NCBI GenBank assembly: GCA_964395665.1
Contig: CAYNDH010000062.1
Location: 1 to 22,125 of the forward strand
Length of the DNA: 22,125 nt
Origin: JAEZAF01 sp964395665
Lineage (GTDB): Bacteria; Chloroflexota; Anaerolineae; Aggregatilineales; Phototrophicaceae
Reading direction: 5' to 3'
Part shown: piece by piece, positions 11,494 through 18,743 of the stretch
Layout of the letters: every line of letters starts with the position of its first letter
How positions within the stretch are numbered: the first letter of the stretch is position 1
Notes under the pieces: model-generated
Databases searched by the model: none
The model's input: only the letters and a program-made list of their open reading frames with translations
Told to the model about the DNA's origin: nothing
Made by a program: the position numbers and the translations under genes

Positions 11494-11517
11494 CAGGGCG
11501 GGAAGAATCCCGCCCTG
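11494..11517. terminator. GC-rich hairpin between convergent genes (hexaloop AAGAAT)
   Basis: CAGGGCGGG (11494-11502) and CCCGCCCTG (11509-11517) form a perfect 9-bp stem around AAGAAT. It lies between the end of the membrane protein gene (11400) and the end of the convergent receiver gene (11539), so it can serve either or both strands. There is no T-tract on the plus side; on the minus side TTTGATAT follows, a weak tail. The same loop recurs at 18653-18672. A second, smaller hairpin (GCGGA/TCCGC around AAAA) sits at 11457-11470. Confidence 0.65.
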
Positions 11518-11538
11518 AAGCAGTGTATTACAGTCGGA

Positions 11539-11904
11539 TCAGGACGAGATCGACATGAGCTTGGCCTGAAGCGCTTCCACACGGAACGGCTTCAGCACAA
11601 AATCGTCGGCGTCCGCTTCCAGCGCACGTGCATGATCGCTACGATCACCGCTCATCAGCAGCACCGGGATATACGGCCAGTGCGGACTGCTGCGCACGCG
11701 CCTCAATAGTTCGAAGCCACCCATGCGGGGCATGTGAACGTCACTGAGGACTACCAGCCCTTGCAGCGTTTCCATCGAGCTGAGGATGTTCCACGCTTCC
11801 GCACCATCAATGGCTTTCAGGACTCCGAAGCCATTCATCTCAAGTGTATCAGCGATCAACTCGAGCATATCCGCGCTATCATCAGCTATGAGTACGGTAG
11901 TCAT
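11539..11904 (-). CDS. Single-domain response regulator (CheY-like receiver)
   Basis: The 121-residue product is a bare receiver domain that would be phosphorylated by a histidine kinase. Counting from the ATG at 11904: acidic pocket D8/D9 (VLIADDSADM), phospho-acceptor D55 in VLSDVHMPRMGG, switch Ser S85 in PVLLMSGD, and Lys K105 in FVLKPF. All conserved positions are intact, and no DNA-binding or enzyme output domain is attached. A GTG one codon upstream (11907) is an alternative start with slightly better spacing to AGGA. No kinase or chemotaxis gene is nearby, so it is an orphan whose partner cannot be named. The upstream 93 bp is AT-rich and probably holds its promoter; I could not fix the hexamers. 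Confidence 0.92.
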   Translation of the reverse strand: MTTVLIADDSADMLELIADTLEMNGFGVLKAIDGAEAWNILSSMETLQGLVVLSDVHMPRMGGFELLRRVRSSPHWPYIPVLLMSGDRSDHARALEADADDFVLKPFRVEALQAKLMSISS

Positions 11905-11997
11905 CACGGGTTATTCCTGCATTAGCAATACGTTCATCATAACCGTATTTTAACCAGCATATCATAAAGAATTGCCGATCCGCCGTTAATCTGAGTA

Positions 11998-13296
11998 TTA
12001 ACCTCTAATATGTCCATCACCAACGATGACCCATTTGTAGGTCGTCAGTTCTTCCAGCGCCATCGGCCCGCGTGCGTGCATCTTCTGCGTGCTGACGGCC
12101 ACTTCTGCCCCCAGCCCAAGCTGCCCACCATCATTAAAGCGTGTGCTGGCATTCAGGAAGACCGCCGCCGAGTCCACTTCATTCAGGAAGGCGTTGGCAT
12201 TGTCCATATCCTGCGTCAGGATGCCGTCGGAGTGCTGGGTGCTGTGCTGGCGGATGTGGGCCAGTGCTTCTTCGAGTCCATCGACGACTTTCAGGCCAAG
12301 CACCAGTGACAGCCATTCCGTATCGAAGTCTTCGGGGCCGGCTGGTTCCACACCCTGCATTCCCGTGACGCTCTCCAGCGCACGCGGCTCCGCCCGGAAG
12401 GTGACACCCGCCGTGCCCAGATGCGCCACGATCTGCGGCAGGACCTGCTGTGCGACTGACTGATGCACCAGCACGGTATCCAGCGAATTGCAGACCGACG
12501 GACGCTGTACCTTGGCGTTGTGGATGATCTTCAGCGCGTCGTCCTGCCTGGCGCTTTCGTCCACATACAGATGACAGATGCCGATCCCGCCGATAATCAC
12601 CGGAATGGTGCTGTTCTGGCGGCAGAATTCGTGCAGCGATGCGCCGCCGCGTGGGATGATGATGTCGATATACTGGTGCAGCTTCAGCATCTCACTGACA
12701 TAGCGGCGGTCAGTGCTGGCGATGAGCTGTACAGCGTCCTGTGGCAGACCATTGGCCGCCAGCGCTTCCTGAAGCACGCGCACCAGTTCGATATTGCTGC
12801 GAAGGGTTTCCTTGCCACCGCGCAGGATGACGGCGTTACCGGTCTTCAGCGCCAGTGATGCGACATCGACCGTGACGTTAGGCCGCGCTTCATAGATCAC
12901 ACCAATCACACCGAACGGCGTGCGGCGGCGAGAGATGCGCAGGCCATTTTCCAGCGTGCGCTGATCGTATTCGCGGCCCACCGGATCATCCAGCGTGACC
13001 ACATGGCGCACATCGTCGGCGATGCCTTCCAGCCGATTTTGCAGGTCCAGCCGATCCAGCAGCGCTGCTGTCATGCCGTTGGCGCGCCCGTCTTCGAGAT
13101 CCAGCCGGTTTGCTTCCAGAATGGAGTCGCGGTTCTGAATCAGCGCGTCGGCAATCGCCAGCAGCGCGGCGTTCTTCTGTTCGGTGGTGGCTTTTGCCAG
13201 CAGACGCCCGGCTTCCTTAGCGCGGATGCCAAGCTGTTTCACATCGATTTCCGATGGCACGGCGGCAGGTGTTTCAGTGATTTGCAGATCAGTCAT
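11998..13296 (-). CDS. proA: Gamma-glutamyl phosphate reductase (proline synthesis)
   Basis: ProA reduces gamma-glutamyl phosphate to glutamate semialdehyde with NADPH, the second step of proline synthesis from glutamate. Starting at the ATG at 13296 gives 432 residues, near the family norm (415-430); an in-frame GTG at 13320 would add eight. The aldehyde dehydrogenase-like fold is marked by FGVIGVIYEARPNVT and VILRGGKETLRSN. The catalytic Cys is C269 in QRPSVCNSLDT. IIPRGGASLHEF and the C-terminal GPMALEELTTYKW are also diagnostic. ProB is not adjacent. A perfect -10 box lies about 73 bp upstream, so the gene probably has its own promoter within the gap to the patatin gene. It may also receive read-through from that gene. 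Confidence 0.96.
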   Translation of the reverse strand: MTDLQITETPAAVPSEIDVKQLGIRAKEAGRLLAKATTEQKNAALLAIADALIQNRDSILEANRLDLEDGRANGMTAALLDRLDLQNRLEGIADDVRHVVTLDDPVGREYDQRTLENGLRISRRRTPFGVIGVIYEARPNVTVDVASLALKTGNAVILRGGKETLRSNIELVRVLQEALAANGLPQDAVQLIASTDRRYVSEMLKLHQYIDIIIPRGGASLHEFCRQNSTIPVIIGGIGICHLYVDESARQDDALKIIHNAKVQRPSVCNSLDTVLVHQSVAQQVLPQIVAHLGTAGVTFRAEPRALESVTGMQGVEPAGPEDFDTEWLSLVLGLKVVDGLEEALAHIRQHSTQHSDGILTQDMDNANAFLNEVDSAAVFLNASTRFNDGGQLGLGAEVAVSTQKMHARGPMALEELTTYKWVIVGDGHIRG

Positions 13297-13368
13297 GGGT
13301 GCAGATGTCTTTCTCTCCACAGCTTCGTGTTAACGAATATCCTGTTATGACGGACGAATGAACCCTCT

Positions 13369-13374
13369 ATTATA
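13369..13374 (-). promoter_or_regulatory. Promoter -10 (TATAAT) for proA
   Basis: On the minus strand TATAAT reads from 13374 down to 13369, giving a predicted leader of about 65 nt to the ATG at 13296. No -35 hexamer is seen at normal spacing. In the leader, TTCGT (13324-13328) and ACGAA (13333-13337) form a 5-bp dyad around GTTA. The box lies in the 78-bp gap downstream of the patatin stop. Confidence 0.55.
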
Positions 13375-13398
13375 GCGCATCGGATCGTCAGGGCGCGA

Positions 13399-14466
13399 TC
13401 AGATGAAAATCGAACCTTTCCAGTCCGCCGGTTCGATGCGCGGCTGCGGCTGCCCGGTCGGATGATCCCACGGCATCTGATTAGGCTGATTCCAGTCAAG
13501 CTGCTCGGCATAGGCACAGCCGATCTGTTCCATCAGCGCGATCTCTTTGGGATTGGTACTGTCCAGCGACAGGGCTTCCGGCTTCAACGTGCCGGGATCA
13601 ATCCCCAGCAGATCACGCACCACATGGTCGGTCAGGTGGACGTTATGACGCCTGAAATCCATGCCACGGGATTCGTAAATCGCACGCACGGTATAGGACT
13701 GTTGAATCGCGGCTTCCGTGATACCCGTCAGCACCATGTACTTCATCCAGCCAAACAGCCCGAGCTGATGACCGGCGCCATCCGGCTGATCCATCGGCGT
13801 GTGGCCGGTCCCCAGCGAGACGTGCAGGGTGTTGGCGGTGTCAAAGCCGATATACTCAACGGCTTCAATGGCCGCCGCCAGCGCCGGATTGCCGTAGATA
13901 CCGACGCCGCCATCTACCAGATTGCCCAGCACCGGCGGGAAGAAGGTCGGCGCGGCGCCGCTGGCAGCCGTGGCCCCGGACAGCGGATAATCGCTGAACA
14001 GTCCCGCACCCGGCCCCGAATTGACGATGTAATAGGTGTTATTGGTCCGCAGGTCTTTGGTCGTCATCAGGACAATGGTGCTGGTCATATCGCGCACCTT
14101 TTTACCCTGTGCCAGCGGTGACAGCGCACTGATGAACGGTTCCCACGGATACTGATAACGCAGGCGATTTACGAAGATGTAGCGCAGCCAGAAGGCCAGA
14201 TTGCGATCCCCGAAGGCTTTCGGCAGTCGTTCGCGGTAGACCAGTTCCATGATCTCCTGTGCGGAATAGCCCAGTCCGAGTCCGGCGGCGATGATCGCGC
14301 CCGTACTGGTCCCTGCCACCATGTCGAAGATCTCGTATGCCGGACGGTTGAGCTGTTTTTCGAGATAGATCAGCATCGCCAGCGGGACAATGCCACGCAT
14401 CCCGCCTCCATCAATCGAAAGGATCGTCCGGCGGCCTTCCGGGTTAAAGATAAAATTCCTATTCAA
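13399..14466 (-). CDS. Patatin-like phospholipase
   Basis: This is a patatin-family acyl hydrolase with a Ser-Asp dyad acting on lipid acyl esters. All three signatures are intact, numbered from the TTG at 14466 (355 aa): oxyanion loop DGGGMRG (19-25), nucleophile S54 in GTSTG, and D185 in VDGG. The TTG start is preferred because AAGGGG lies about 10 nt upstream and the domain begins at once (ILNRNFIFNPEGRRTILSIDGGG). A GTG at 14553 keeps the frame open for 29 more residues that look like leader translation. No signal peptide or membrane anchor is visible, so it is predicted cytosolic or peripheral. It diverges from the SerA-like gene across a 205-bp gap. The substrate is unknown. Confidence 0.92.
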   Translation of the reverse strand: MNRNFIFNPEGRRTILSIDGGGMRGIVPLAMLIYLEKQLNRPAYEIFDMVAGTSTGAIIAAGLGLGYSAQEIMELVYRERLPKAFGDRNLAFWLRYIFVNRLRYQYPWEPFISALSPLAQGKKVRDMTSTIVLMTTKDLRTNNTYYIVNSGPGAGLFSDYPLSGATAASGAAPTFFPPVLGNLVDGGVGIYGNPALAAAIEAVEYIGFDTANTLHVSLGTGHTPMDQPDGAGHQLGLFGWMKYMVLTGITEAAIQQSYTVRAIYESRGMDFRRHNVHLTDHVVRDLLGIDPGTLKPEALSLDSTNPKEIALMEQIGCAYAEQLDWNQPNQMPWDHPTGQPQPRIEPADWKGSIFI

Positions 14467-14671
14467 AATCCTACGTCCCCTTTGTTGTGAAAGTCTGCTG
14501 CGAAGTACGGCGACATATCCGCCTGAGCGTATTATGCCCGCAGATAGCCTCACACAGCATAAAGGTGGCTGTCCGGCTGAAGACGGATCACAACTAGGCG
14601 AAGCGCGGACGGCGCGTTAGAATTCGGCAGGATGAACCCTGATTCTGCGTATAGCTTGCAAGAGGCATCCC

Positions 14672-16312
14672 TTGAACCTGAATAAAATCGTTATCGCCAC
14701 CGACCTGACCGAAGAGGGGCTGTCCGTGCTGCGGGACTACCCTGATGTTGAGGTGCAGATCGTCGCGCCGAAACCCGAAGCCGTCCGCGAAGCCATTGGA
14801 GATGCGCATGCCCTGATCGCACGCAGCGAGATCGCGGTCGGTCGTGATCTGCTGGATCTGGCGCCGAATCTGAAGGTGATCGGGCGGGTGGGCGCAAGTC
14901 TGAACGGAATCGACATCGACGCAGCGACGACACGCGGTGTGATCGTCACGCATACACCGGGCGTCAGCGCGATTGCCGTGGCCGAGCATACACTGGCGCT
15001 GATGCTGGCACTGAGCCGCCGCCTGACGGAAACCCATGCATCCCTGCGCGATGGCTGGTGGCTGCTGGACCGCAAACAGCAGGTCGGGGCGCAGTTATAC
15101 GGAAAAACGCTCGGCATCATCGGGCTGGGGCGCGTGGGACGGGTGGTCGCACAACGGGCGCTGGCCTTCAGGATGCAGATTCTGGCCTATGATCCGTACC
15201 TGTCTGAAGGACAGGTTGAGGATACACGGATCAAGCTGGTCGGCCTGCGGGAACTGCTCCAGCGCAGTGATTTCGTCACACTGCATATGCCAGCCACAGT
15301 CGAGACTCGCGGGATCTTCGATACCGCACGTCTTCAGCAGATGAAACCCGGCGCTCGTCTGATCAATACGGCGTTCGGCGGGGCGGTGGACGAAACCGCG
15401 CTGGCCGATGCGATCAGATCCGGGGCGCTGGCGGGGGCGGCAGTCGATGTCTACACCGATGAACCGCCTTATAACAGCCCACTGATCGGCCTTGATAACG
15501 TCATCCACACGCCGCATATCGCGGAAAATACAGCAGAGGCTGCACAGGATCTGTCGCTTCAGATCGCGCAGCAGGTGCTGGATGCCCTGTGCGGGACGGA
15601 TTACCGGAATGTGATCAATCTGCCGTTTATCCCCGGCATCAACTTCGAGACGATCCGCCCCTACCTGACACTGGCGGAGCGCATCGGCACGCTGCTGCAT
15701 GTGCTGGCGCGCTATCCGGTGCAGCGGGTGGCGGTGGAATATCGCGGCGAAGACATACTCGGCCTTGTCAAGCCGCTGACCGTCGCGCTGCTTAAGGGAC
15801 TGCTTGAGCCGTCACTGGGCGAAACTGTCAGTTATGTCAACGCGCCGGTGCTGGCCGCTGAACGCGGGATTCAGGTCACACAGGCCAAGGGCCTGAAGAC
15901 TGGCGAATATACCACGCAGGTCTCATGCCAGATCACGCTGGAAGATGGTGAGGAAATCCTGATGTCGGGCACGCTGCTGGATCGCAAGCAGCCGCATATC
16001 GTCCAGATCAACGAATATCAGCTTAATTTCGTGCCGGAAGGCAATCTGCTGCTGATGGGAAGCTCTGACAAGCCCGGCGTCATCGGCAGAATCGGGACGC
16101 TGATGGCTGATAATGACATCAACATCGCAAGCTGGCAGACAGGCCGCACCCAACCCGGCGGCCCCACCCTGACAGTCCTCACACTTGATCACGTGCTGCC
16201 AGACACGCTGATGCAAACGCTGTGCGCGGTGGATTTCATCCGCCATGCACATCAGGTTCAGTTTGATCCGATTGAAAGGAATACCCGTGTCAGATCTTCA
16301 TCAGCCCTCTGA
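14672..16312 (+). CDS. SerA-like D-3-phosphoglycerate dehydrogenase with altered active site
   Basis: By overall layout this 546-residue protein is a long-form SerA: D-2-hydroxyacid dehydrogenase halves with the NAD motif GKTLGIIGLGRVG, an ASB (intervening) domain from about 320 to 455, and a C-terminal ACT domain (about 458-535, SSDKPGVIGRIG). The TTG at 14672 has AAGAGG 6 nt upstream. In the active site the usual NxARGG motif reads NTAFGG, putting Phe at 235 where the family has an almost invariant Arg that binds the substrate carboxylate. E264 (TDEPP) and H282 (TPH) are kept. The substrate loop GRAGVGVDNID is changed to GRVGASLNGID, and PHLGAST to PHIAENT. The protein may act on another substrate, be regulatory, or be inactive. 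It overlaps the next gene by 26 bp. Confidence 0.88.
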   Translation: MNLNKIVIATDLTEEGLSVLRDYPDVEVQIVAPKPEAVREAIGDAHALIARSEIAVGRDLLDLAPNLKVIGRVGASLNGIDIDAATTRGVIVTHTPGVSAIAVAEHTLALMLALSRRLTETHASLRDGWWLLDRKQQVGAQLYGKTLGIIGLGRVGRVVAQRALAFRMQILAYDPYLSEGQVEDTRIKLVGLRELLQRSDFVTLHMPATVETRGIFDTARLQQMKPGARLINTAFGGAVDETALADAIRSGALAGAAVDVYTDEPPYNSPLIGLDNVIHTPHIAENTAEAAQDLSLQIAQQVLDALCGTDYRNVINLPFIPGINFETIRPYLTLAERIGTLLHVLARYPVQRVAVEYRGEDILGLVKPLTVALLKGLLEPSLGETVSYVNAPVLAAERGIQVTQAKGLKTGEYTTQVSCQITLEDGEEILMSGTLLDRKQPHIVQINEYQLNFVPEGNLLLMGSSDKPGVIGRIGTLMADNDINIASWQTGRTQPGGPTLTVLTLDHVLPDTLMQTLCAVDFIRHAHQVQFDPIERNTRVRSSSAL

Positions 16313-17213
16313 ACAGCTAAACACTGAACGCATTGGCTTTATCGGCCTGGGGATTATGGGCCGGGGCATGACGCATAATCTGCTGAAAGCCGGCTTCGAT
16401 CTGACCGTCTGGAACCGGACAGCCAGCAAAGCCGGTGAACTGGTACAGGCCGGGGCAAAACGGGCGGAAAGCCCGGCGGCGCTTGCGCGGCAGTGCGACA
16501 TCATCATCACCTGCGTCAGCGATACGCCGGATGTGCGCGGCGTACTGACCGGCGAAAACGGTGTGCTGAAGGGGATGCAGCCCGGCGCACTGGTGATCGA
16601 TACCAGCACCATCAGCCCGCAGGTCACTCGCGAACTGGCTGACATGATCCGCGCACAGGGCGGTCACATGCTGGATGCGCCGATCAGCGGCGGCAGTGAA
16701 GGCGCGGAAAAAGGCACGCTTAGTATTATGGTCGGCGGAGACGAGACGCAGTTCCAGCGGGCGATGCCGGTCTTTCAGGCGATGGGAAAGACGATCACGC
16801 ATGTCGGTGGCAGCGGCGCAGGCCAGACGGTCAAACTCGTCAATCAGATTCTGGTAGTGGGCAATATGCTGGCGGTCAGTGAGGCGCTGCTATTCGCACA
16901 GGCAGGCGGACTCGATCTCGAAAAGGCGCTGACGGCGGTCAGCGGCGGCGCGGCGGGAAGCTGGATGCTGAGCAATCGCGGGCCGCAGGTGATCCAGCGC
17001 GACTGGCGACCGGGATTCACGATCGACTTGCAGCAGAAGGATCTGCGGCTGGTGCTGGAAGAAGCCGAACAGCTCGGCATCCCGGCGCTGGCGACCAGCC
17101 TGATCTCGAACCTGTACCGCACGCTTCAGGCACAGGGAATGGGCAGCGAAGGCAATCATGCGCTGGTCAAGGCGCTGGAAAACCTTGCAGGGATCAGGAT
17201 CGGCGACGAGTAA
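16287..17213 (+). CDS. Beta-hydroxyacid dehydrogenase family NAD(P)-dependent oxidoreductase
   Basis: A 308-residue member of the 3-hydroxyisobutyrate/tartronate-semialdehyde reductase family. The GTG at 16287 is chosen because AAAGGA sits 6 nt upstream; it overlaps the SerA-like reading frame by 26 bp, which implies translational coupling. The dinucleotide motif is GFIGLGIMGRGM (17-28). The substrate loop DAPISGGSEGAEKGTL (130-145) and catalytic Lys K183 in GAGQTVKLVNQ are intact. N-terminal Rossmann and C-terminal helical domains have normal length. Family members reduce or oxidise small beta-hydroxyacids or semialdehydes; the exact substrate cannot be read from sequence. Its pairing with a modified SerA-like protein suggests the two act on related hydroxyacids, which is inference. 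Confidence 0.92.
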   Translation: MSDLHQPSEQLNTERIGFIGLGIMGRGMTHNLLKAGFDLTVWNRTASKAGELVQAGAKRAESPAALARQCDIIITCVSDTPDVRGVLTGENGVLKGMQPGALVIDTSTISPQVTRELADMIRAQGGHMLDAPISGGSEGAEKGTLSIMVGGDETQFQRAMPVFQAMGKTITHVGGSGAGQTVKLVNQILVVGNMLAVSEALLFAQAGGLDLEKALTAVSGGAAGSWMLSNRGPQVIQRDWRPGFTIDLQQKDLRLVLEEAEQLGIPALATSLISNLYRTLQAQGMGSEGNHALVKALENLAGIRIGDE

Positions 17214-17242
17214 GCAGCCGAATTGGAACCGATTGAGCTGTC

Positions 17243-17280
17243 ATGCTGTCACTGCTGACGTATGCTGTCACTGCTGACAG
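17243..17280. repeat. 17-bp direct repeat, each copy with an internal dyad
   Basis: ATGCTGTCACTGCTGAC occurs at 17243-17259 and again at 17262-17278, 19 bp apart. The second copy extends to a perfect hairpin CTGTCA-CTGC-TGACAG (17265-17280); the first has the same hairpin one base pair shorter. It lies 30 bp after the beta-HAD gene stop and 45 bp before the TATAAT at 17325. It could be a paired operator for the downstream gene or a 3' hairpin pair for the upstream operon. There is no T-tract. No known factor site is recognised. Confidence 0.7.
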
Positions 17281-17324
17281 GGGAGTATACCGACAGGCCA
17301 TAGAGCGCGGTATTCGGCATGGTG

Positions 17325-17330
17325 TATAAT
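17325..17330 (+). promoter_or_regulatory. Promoter -10 (TATAAT) for the secreted repeat protein
   Basis: A perfect TATAAT lies in the 247-bp gap, with no -35 hexamer at 16-18 bp (AGAGCG). RNA would start near 17337 and carry a leader of about 124 nt with GC-rich segments before the start at 17461. The paired repeats at 17243-17280 lie 45-80 bp upstream, where a regulator could act. Confidence 0.5.
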
Positions 17331-17460
17331 CTTCGGATTGTCAGATGCCGTCATGCCGCCGGTCCGCTGGTTTGATCCGGCCAATGCGCCTGACCGGGCG
17401 CTGTCATGCCCCCCGGAATATCGGGCAGACGCCCCGCCTCAATGAACAGAATTGGGAGAG

Positions 17461-18621
17461 ATGTTTGTGTCCAGACAGATCCTGACTCATCTGAAAACAC
17501 CCGCCTTTGGACGTTCCCTGCGGACGATGACCTTCTGCATCCTGCTGCTGATGCCGGTGATCGGTGTCGTGATGCGCGGCGAGACTCAAGGCAGAGATAC
17601 AAGCGTAAAGCAGGACTTTCTCGAAACACCCACCGAAACACCGACCTTCGATCCGTTTGCGCCGACTGCCACCTTTGATCCATTTGCCACACCGACCTTC
17701 GATCCGTTTGCACCCACCTTTGATCCGTTTGCAACACCGACTTTTGATCCCTTCTCTCAGGAAACGCCATTTAATCCCGAATTCACACCAGAACCCACGC
17801 CATTTCCGACTGCGACACCGGTGATCGAGCCAGAGACGAATCTGCTGCTGGATGCGATCAGGGATATGAACCTGCTGGCAGATGCGATGCTGGGCGGCGG
17901 TGTGCGTCCCGAAGGCTGGAATGGCAGTCAGGACCCGTTCAACCCGGATCTGGCGGTGATGGCCCGCAGCGATCTGGAAACACTGGCGTCTGAATACATC
18001 AACCCTGATATCCGTCCACGCGGCTGGATCGGCGCGGTCGGCAGCACGCCTTTCGCGATTGCCCGTGATGTGCGCCATGATGTCGAGCAACTGGCCGATC
18101 TGGTCTATGGCCCTGACACCCGGCCCGAAATCTGGACCGGTGGTAATCCGCTGATGCGCTGCAATCGTGCCACGCAAACGCTGATCGCCCTGCTGGAACG
18201 CGGCGGCGTCTTCAAGCTGGAAATTGACCCGAATGATCCGGAGTTTTGCCGGAACGCAGAACTGACTGTGACACAATTCACCGATGAAGAGATTCTGGCG
18301 AACACAGGGCTGACTGAACTGTTCACCGATCAGGTCGCGATTCTGTCCCCCAATCAGGTGAATACGGATATTGCCATCGCCTTCCTTGACTCGGCGGCGT
18401 CGCGCAATGTTGGGACGATCCCGAACGGGACTCCGATTCAGGTGCTGGGGAAAAGCACGGCCAGTTTCTCGCGCATGATGCTGGTCAGTGGTGATGGCTT
18501 CCAGGTGTATGTCGATTATCAGAACACCACCGTGACCGCGCAGCAGTTCAGTAATCTGCCCAATGCGGCGTCGCTGGATGTGGCCCCCGGCTGTTTCGCC
18601 AGTTGGTGCAAATCGAGTTAG
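17461..18621 (+). CDS. Secreted protein with FDPF linker, three 36-residue repeats and SH3b-like C-terminus
   Basis: The 386-residue product (from ATG 17461; a GTG at 17467 has better spacing to GGGAG and removes two residues) starts with a basic N-terminus and hydrophobic segment MTFCILLLMPVIGVVM (23-38), a signal peptide or anchor. Residues 57-120 are a Thr/Pro-rich stalk with five FDPF units. Residues about 127-237 hold three imperfect repeats with exact 36-residue spacing: LA at 139, 175 and 211, RP at 149, 185 and 221, and W at 153, 189 and 225. C234 and C263 follow. The C-terminal part (about 305-386) contains GTIPNGTPIQVLGKS, similar to bacterial SH3b folds, and ends with C378/C383. 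The ensemble suggests a surface protein with a stalk and binding modules. I do not recognise the repeat family. Confidence 0.85.
   Translation: MFVSRQILTHLKTPAFGRSLRTMTFCILLLMPVIGVVMRGETQGRDTSVKQDFLETPTETPTFDPFAPTATFDPFATPTFDPFAPTFDPFATPTFDPFSQETPFNPEFTPEPTPFPTATPVIEPETNLLLDAIRDMNLLADAMLGGGVRPEGWNGSQDPFNPDLAVMARSDLETLASEYINPDIRPRGWIGAVGSTPFAIARDVRHDVEQLADLVYGPDTRPEIWTGGNPLMRCNRATQTLIALLERGGVFKLEIDPNDPEFCRNAELTVTQFTDEEILANTGLTELFTDQVAILSPNQVNTDIAIAFLDSAASRNVGTIPNGTPIQVLGKSTASFSRMMLVSGDGFQVYVDYQNTTVTAQQFSNLPNAASLDVAPGCFASWCKSS
17647..17754 (+). repeat. Array of FDPF-coding units
   Basis: Five units of the type TTYGATCCNTTT, encoding FDPF, occur with uneven spacing of 7-9 codons, separated by Thr/Pro/Ala codons. 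Third-base differences between units show that they are not a very recent expansion. They build the Thr/Pro-rich stalk of the secreted protein. Such arrays can change copy number by slippage, which is inference here. Confidence 0.8.
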
Positions 18622-18652
18622 GCCTGGCAGGGTGCCAATGTATGAAATGCAT

Positions 18653-18672
18653 GGGCCGGAAGAATCCGGCCC
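18653..18672 (+). terminator. GC-rich hairpin after the secreted protein gene (hexaloop AAGAAT)
   Basis: GGGCCGG (18653-18659) and CCGGCCC (18666-18672) form a perfect 7-bp stem around AAGAAT, 32 bp after the stop codon. The following GTTCCCGTTACAAATT has only scattered T, so it is not a classic Rho-independent terminator. Its loop is identical, in the same orientation, to the hairpin at 11494-11517. Confidence 0.6.
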
Positions 18673-18743
18673 GTTCCCGTTACAAATTCCAGGGATGCCC
18701 AACTCATGGAACAGGCATCAGCCAGTAAAAAGAAAGTGATGTT

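Noticed and set aside
13399..14553. Longer patatin start at GTG 14553
   Set aside because: The extra 29 residues lack family similarity, and there is no ribosome site; the TTG at 14466 has one.
17243..17329. 28-codon mini-ORF (MLSLLTYAVTAD...) in the 247-bp gap
   Set aside because: It begins inside the paired repeats, has no ribosome site and ends within the TATAAT box; it looks like chance.
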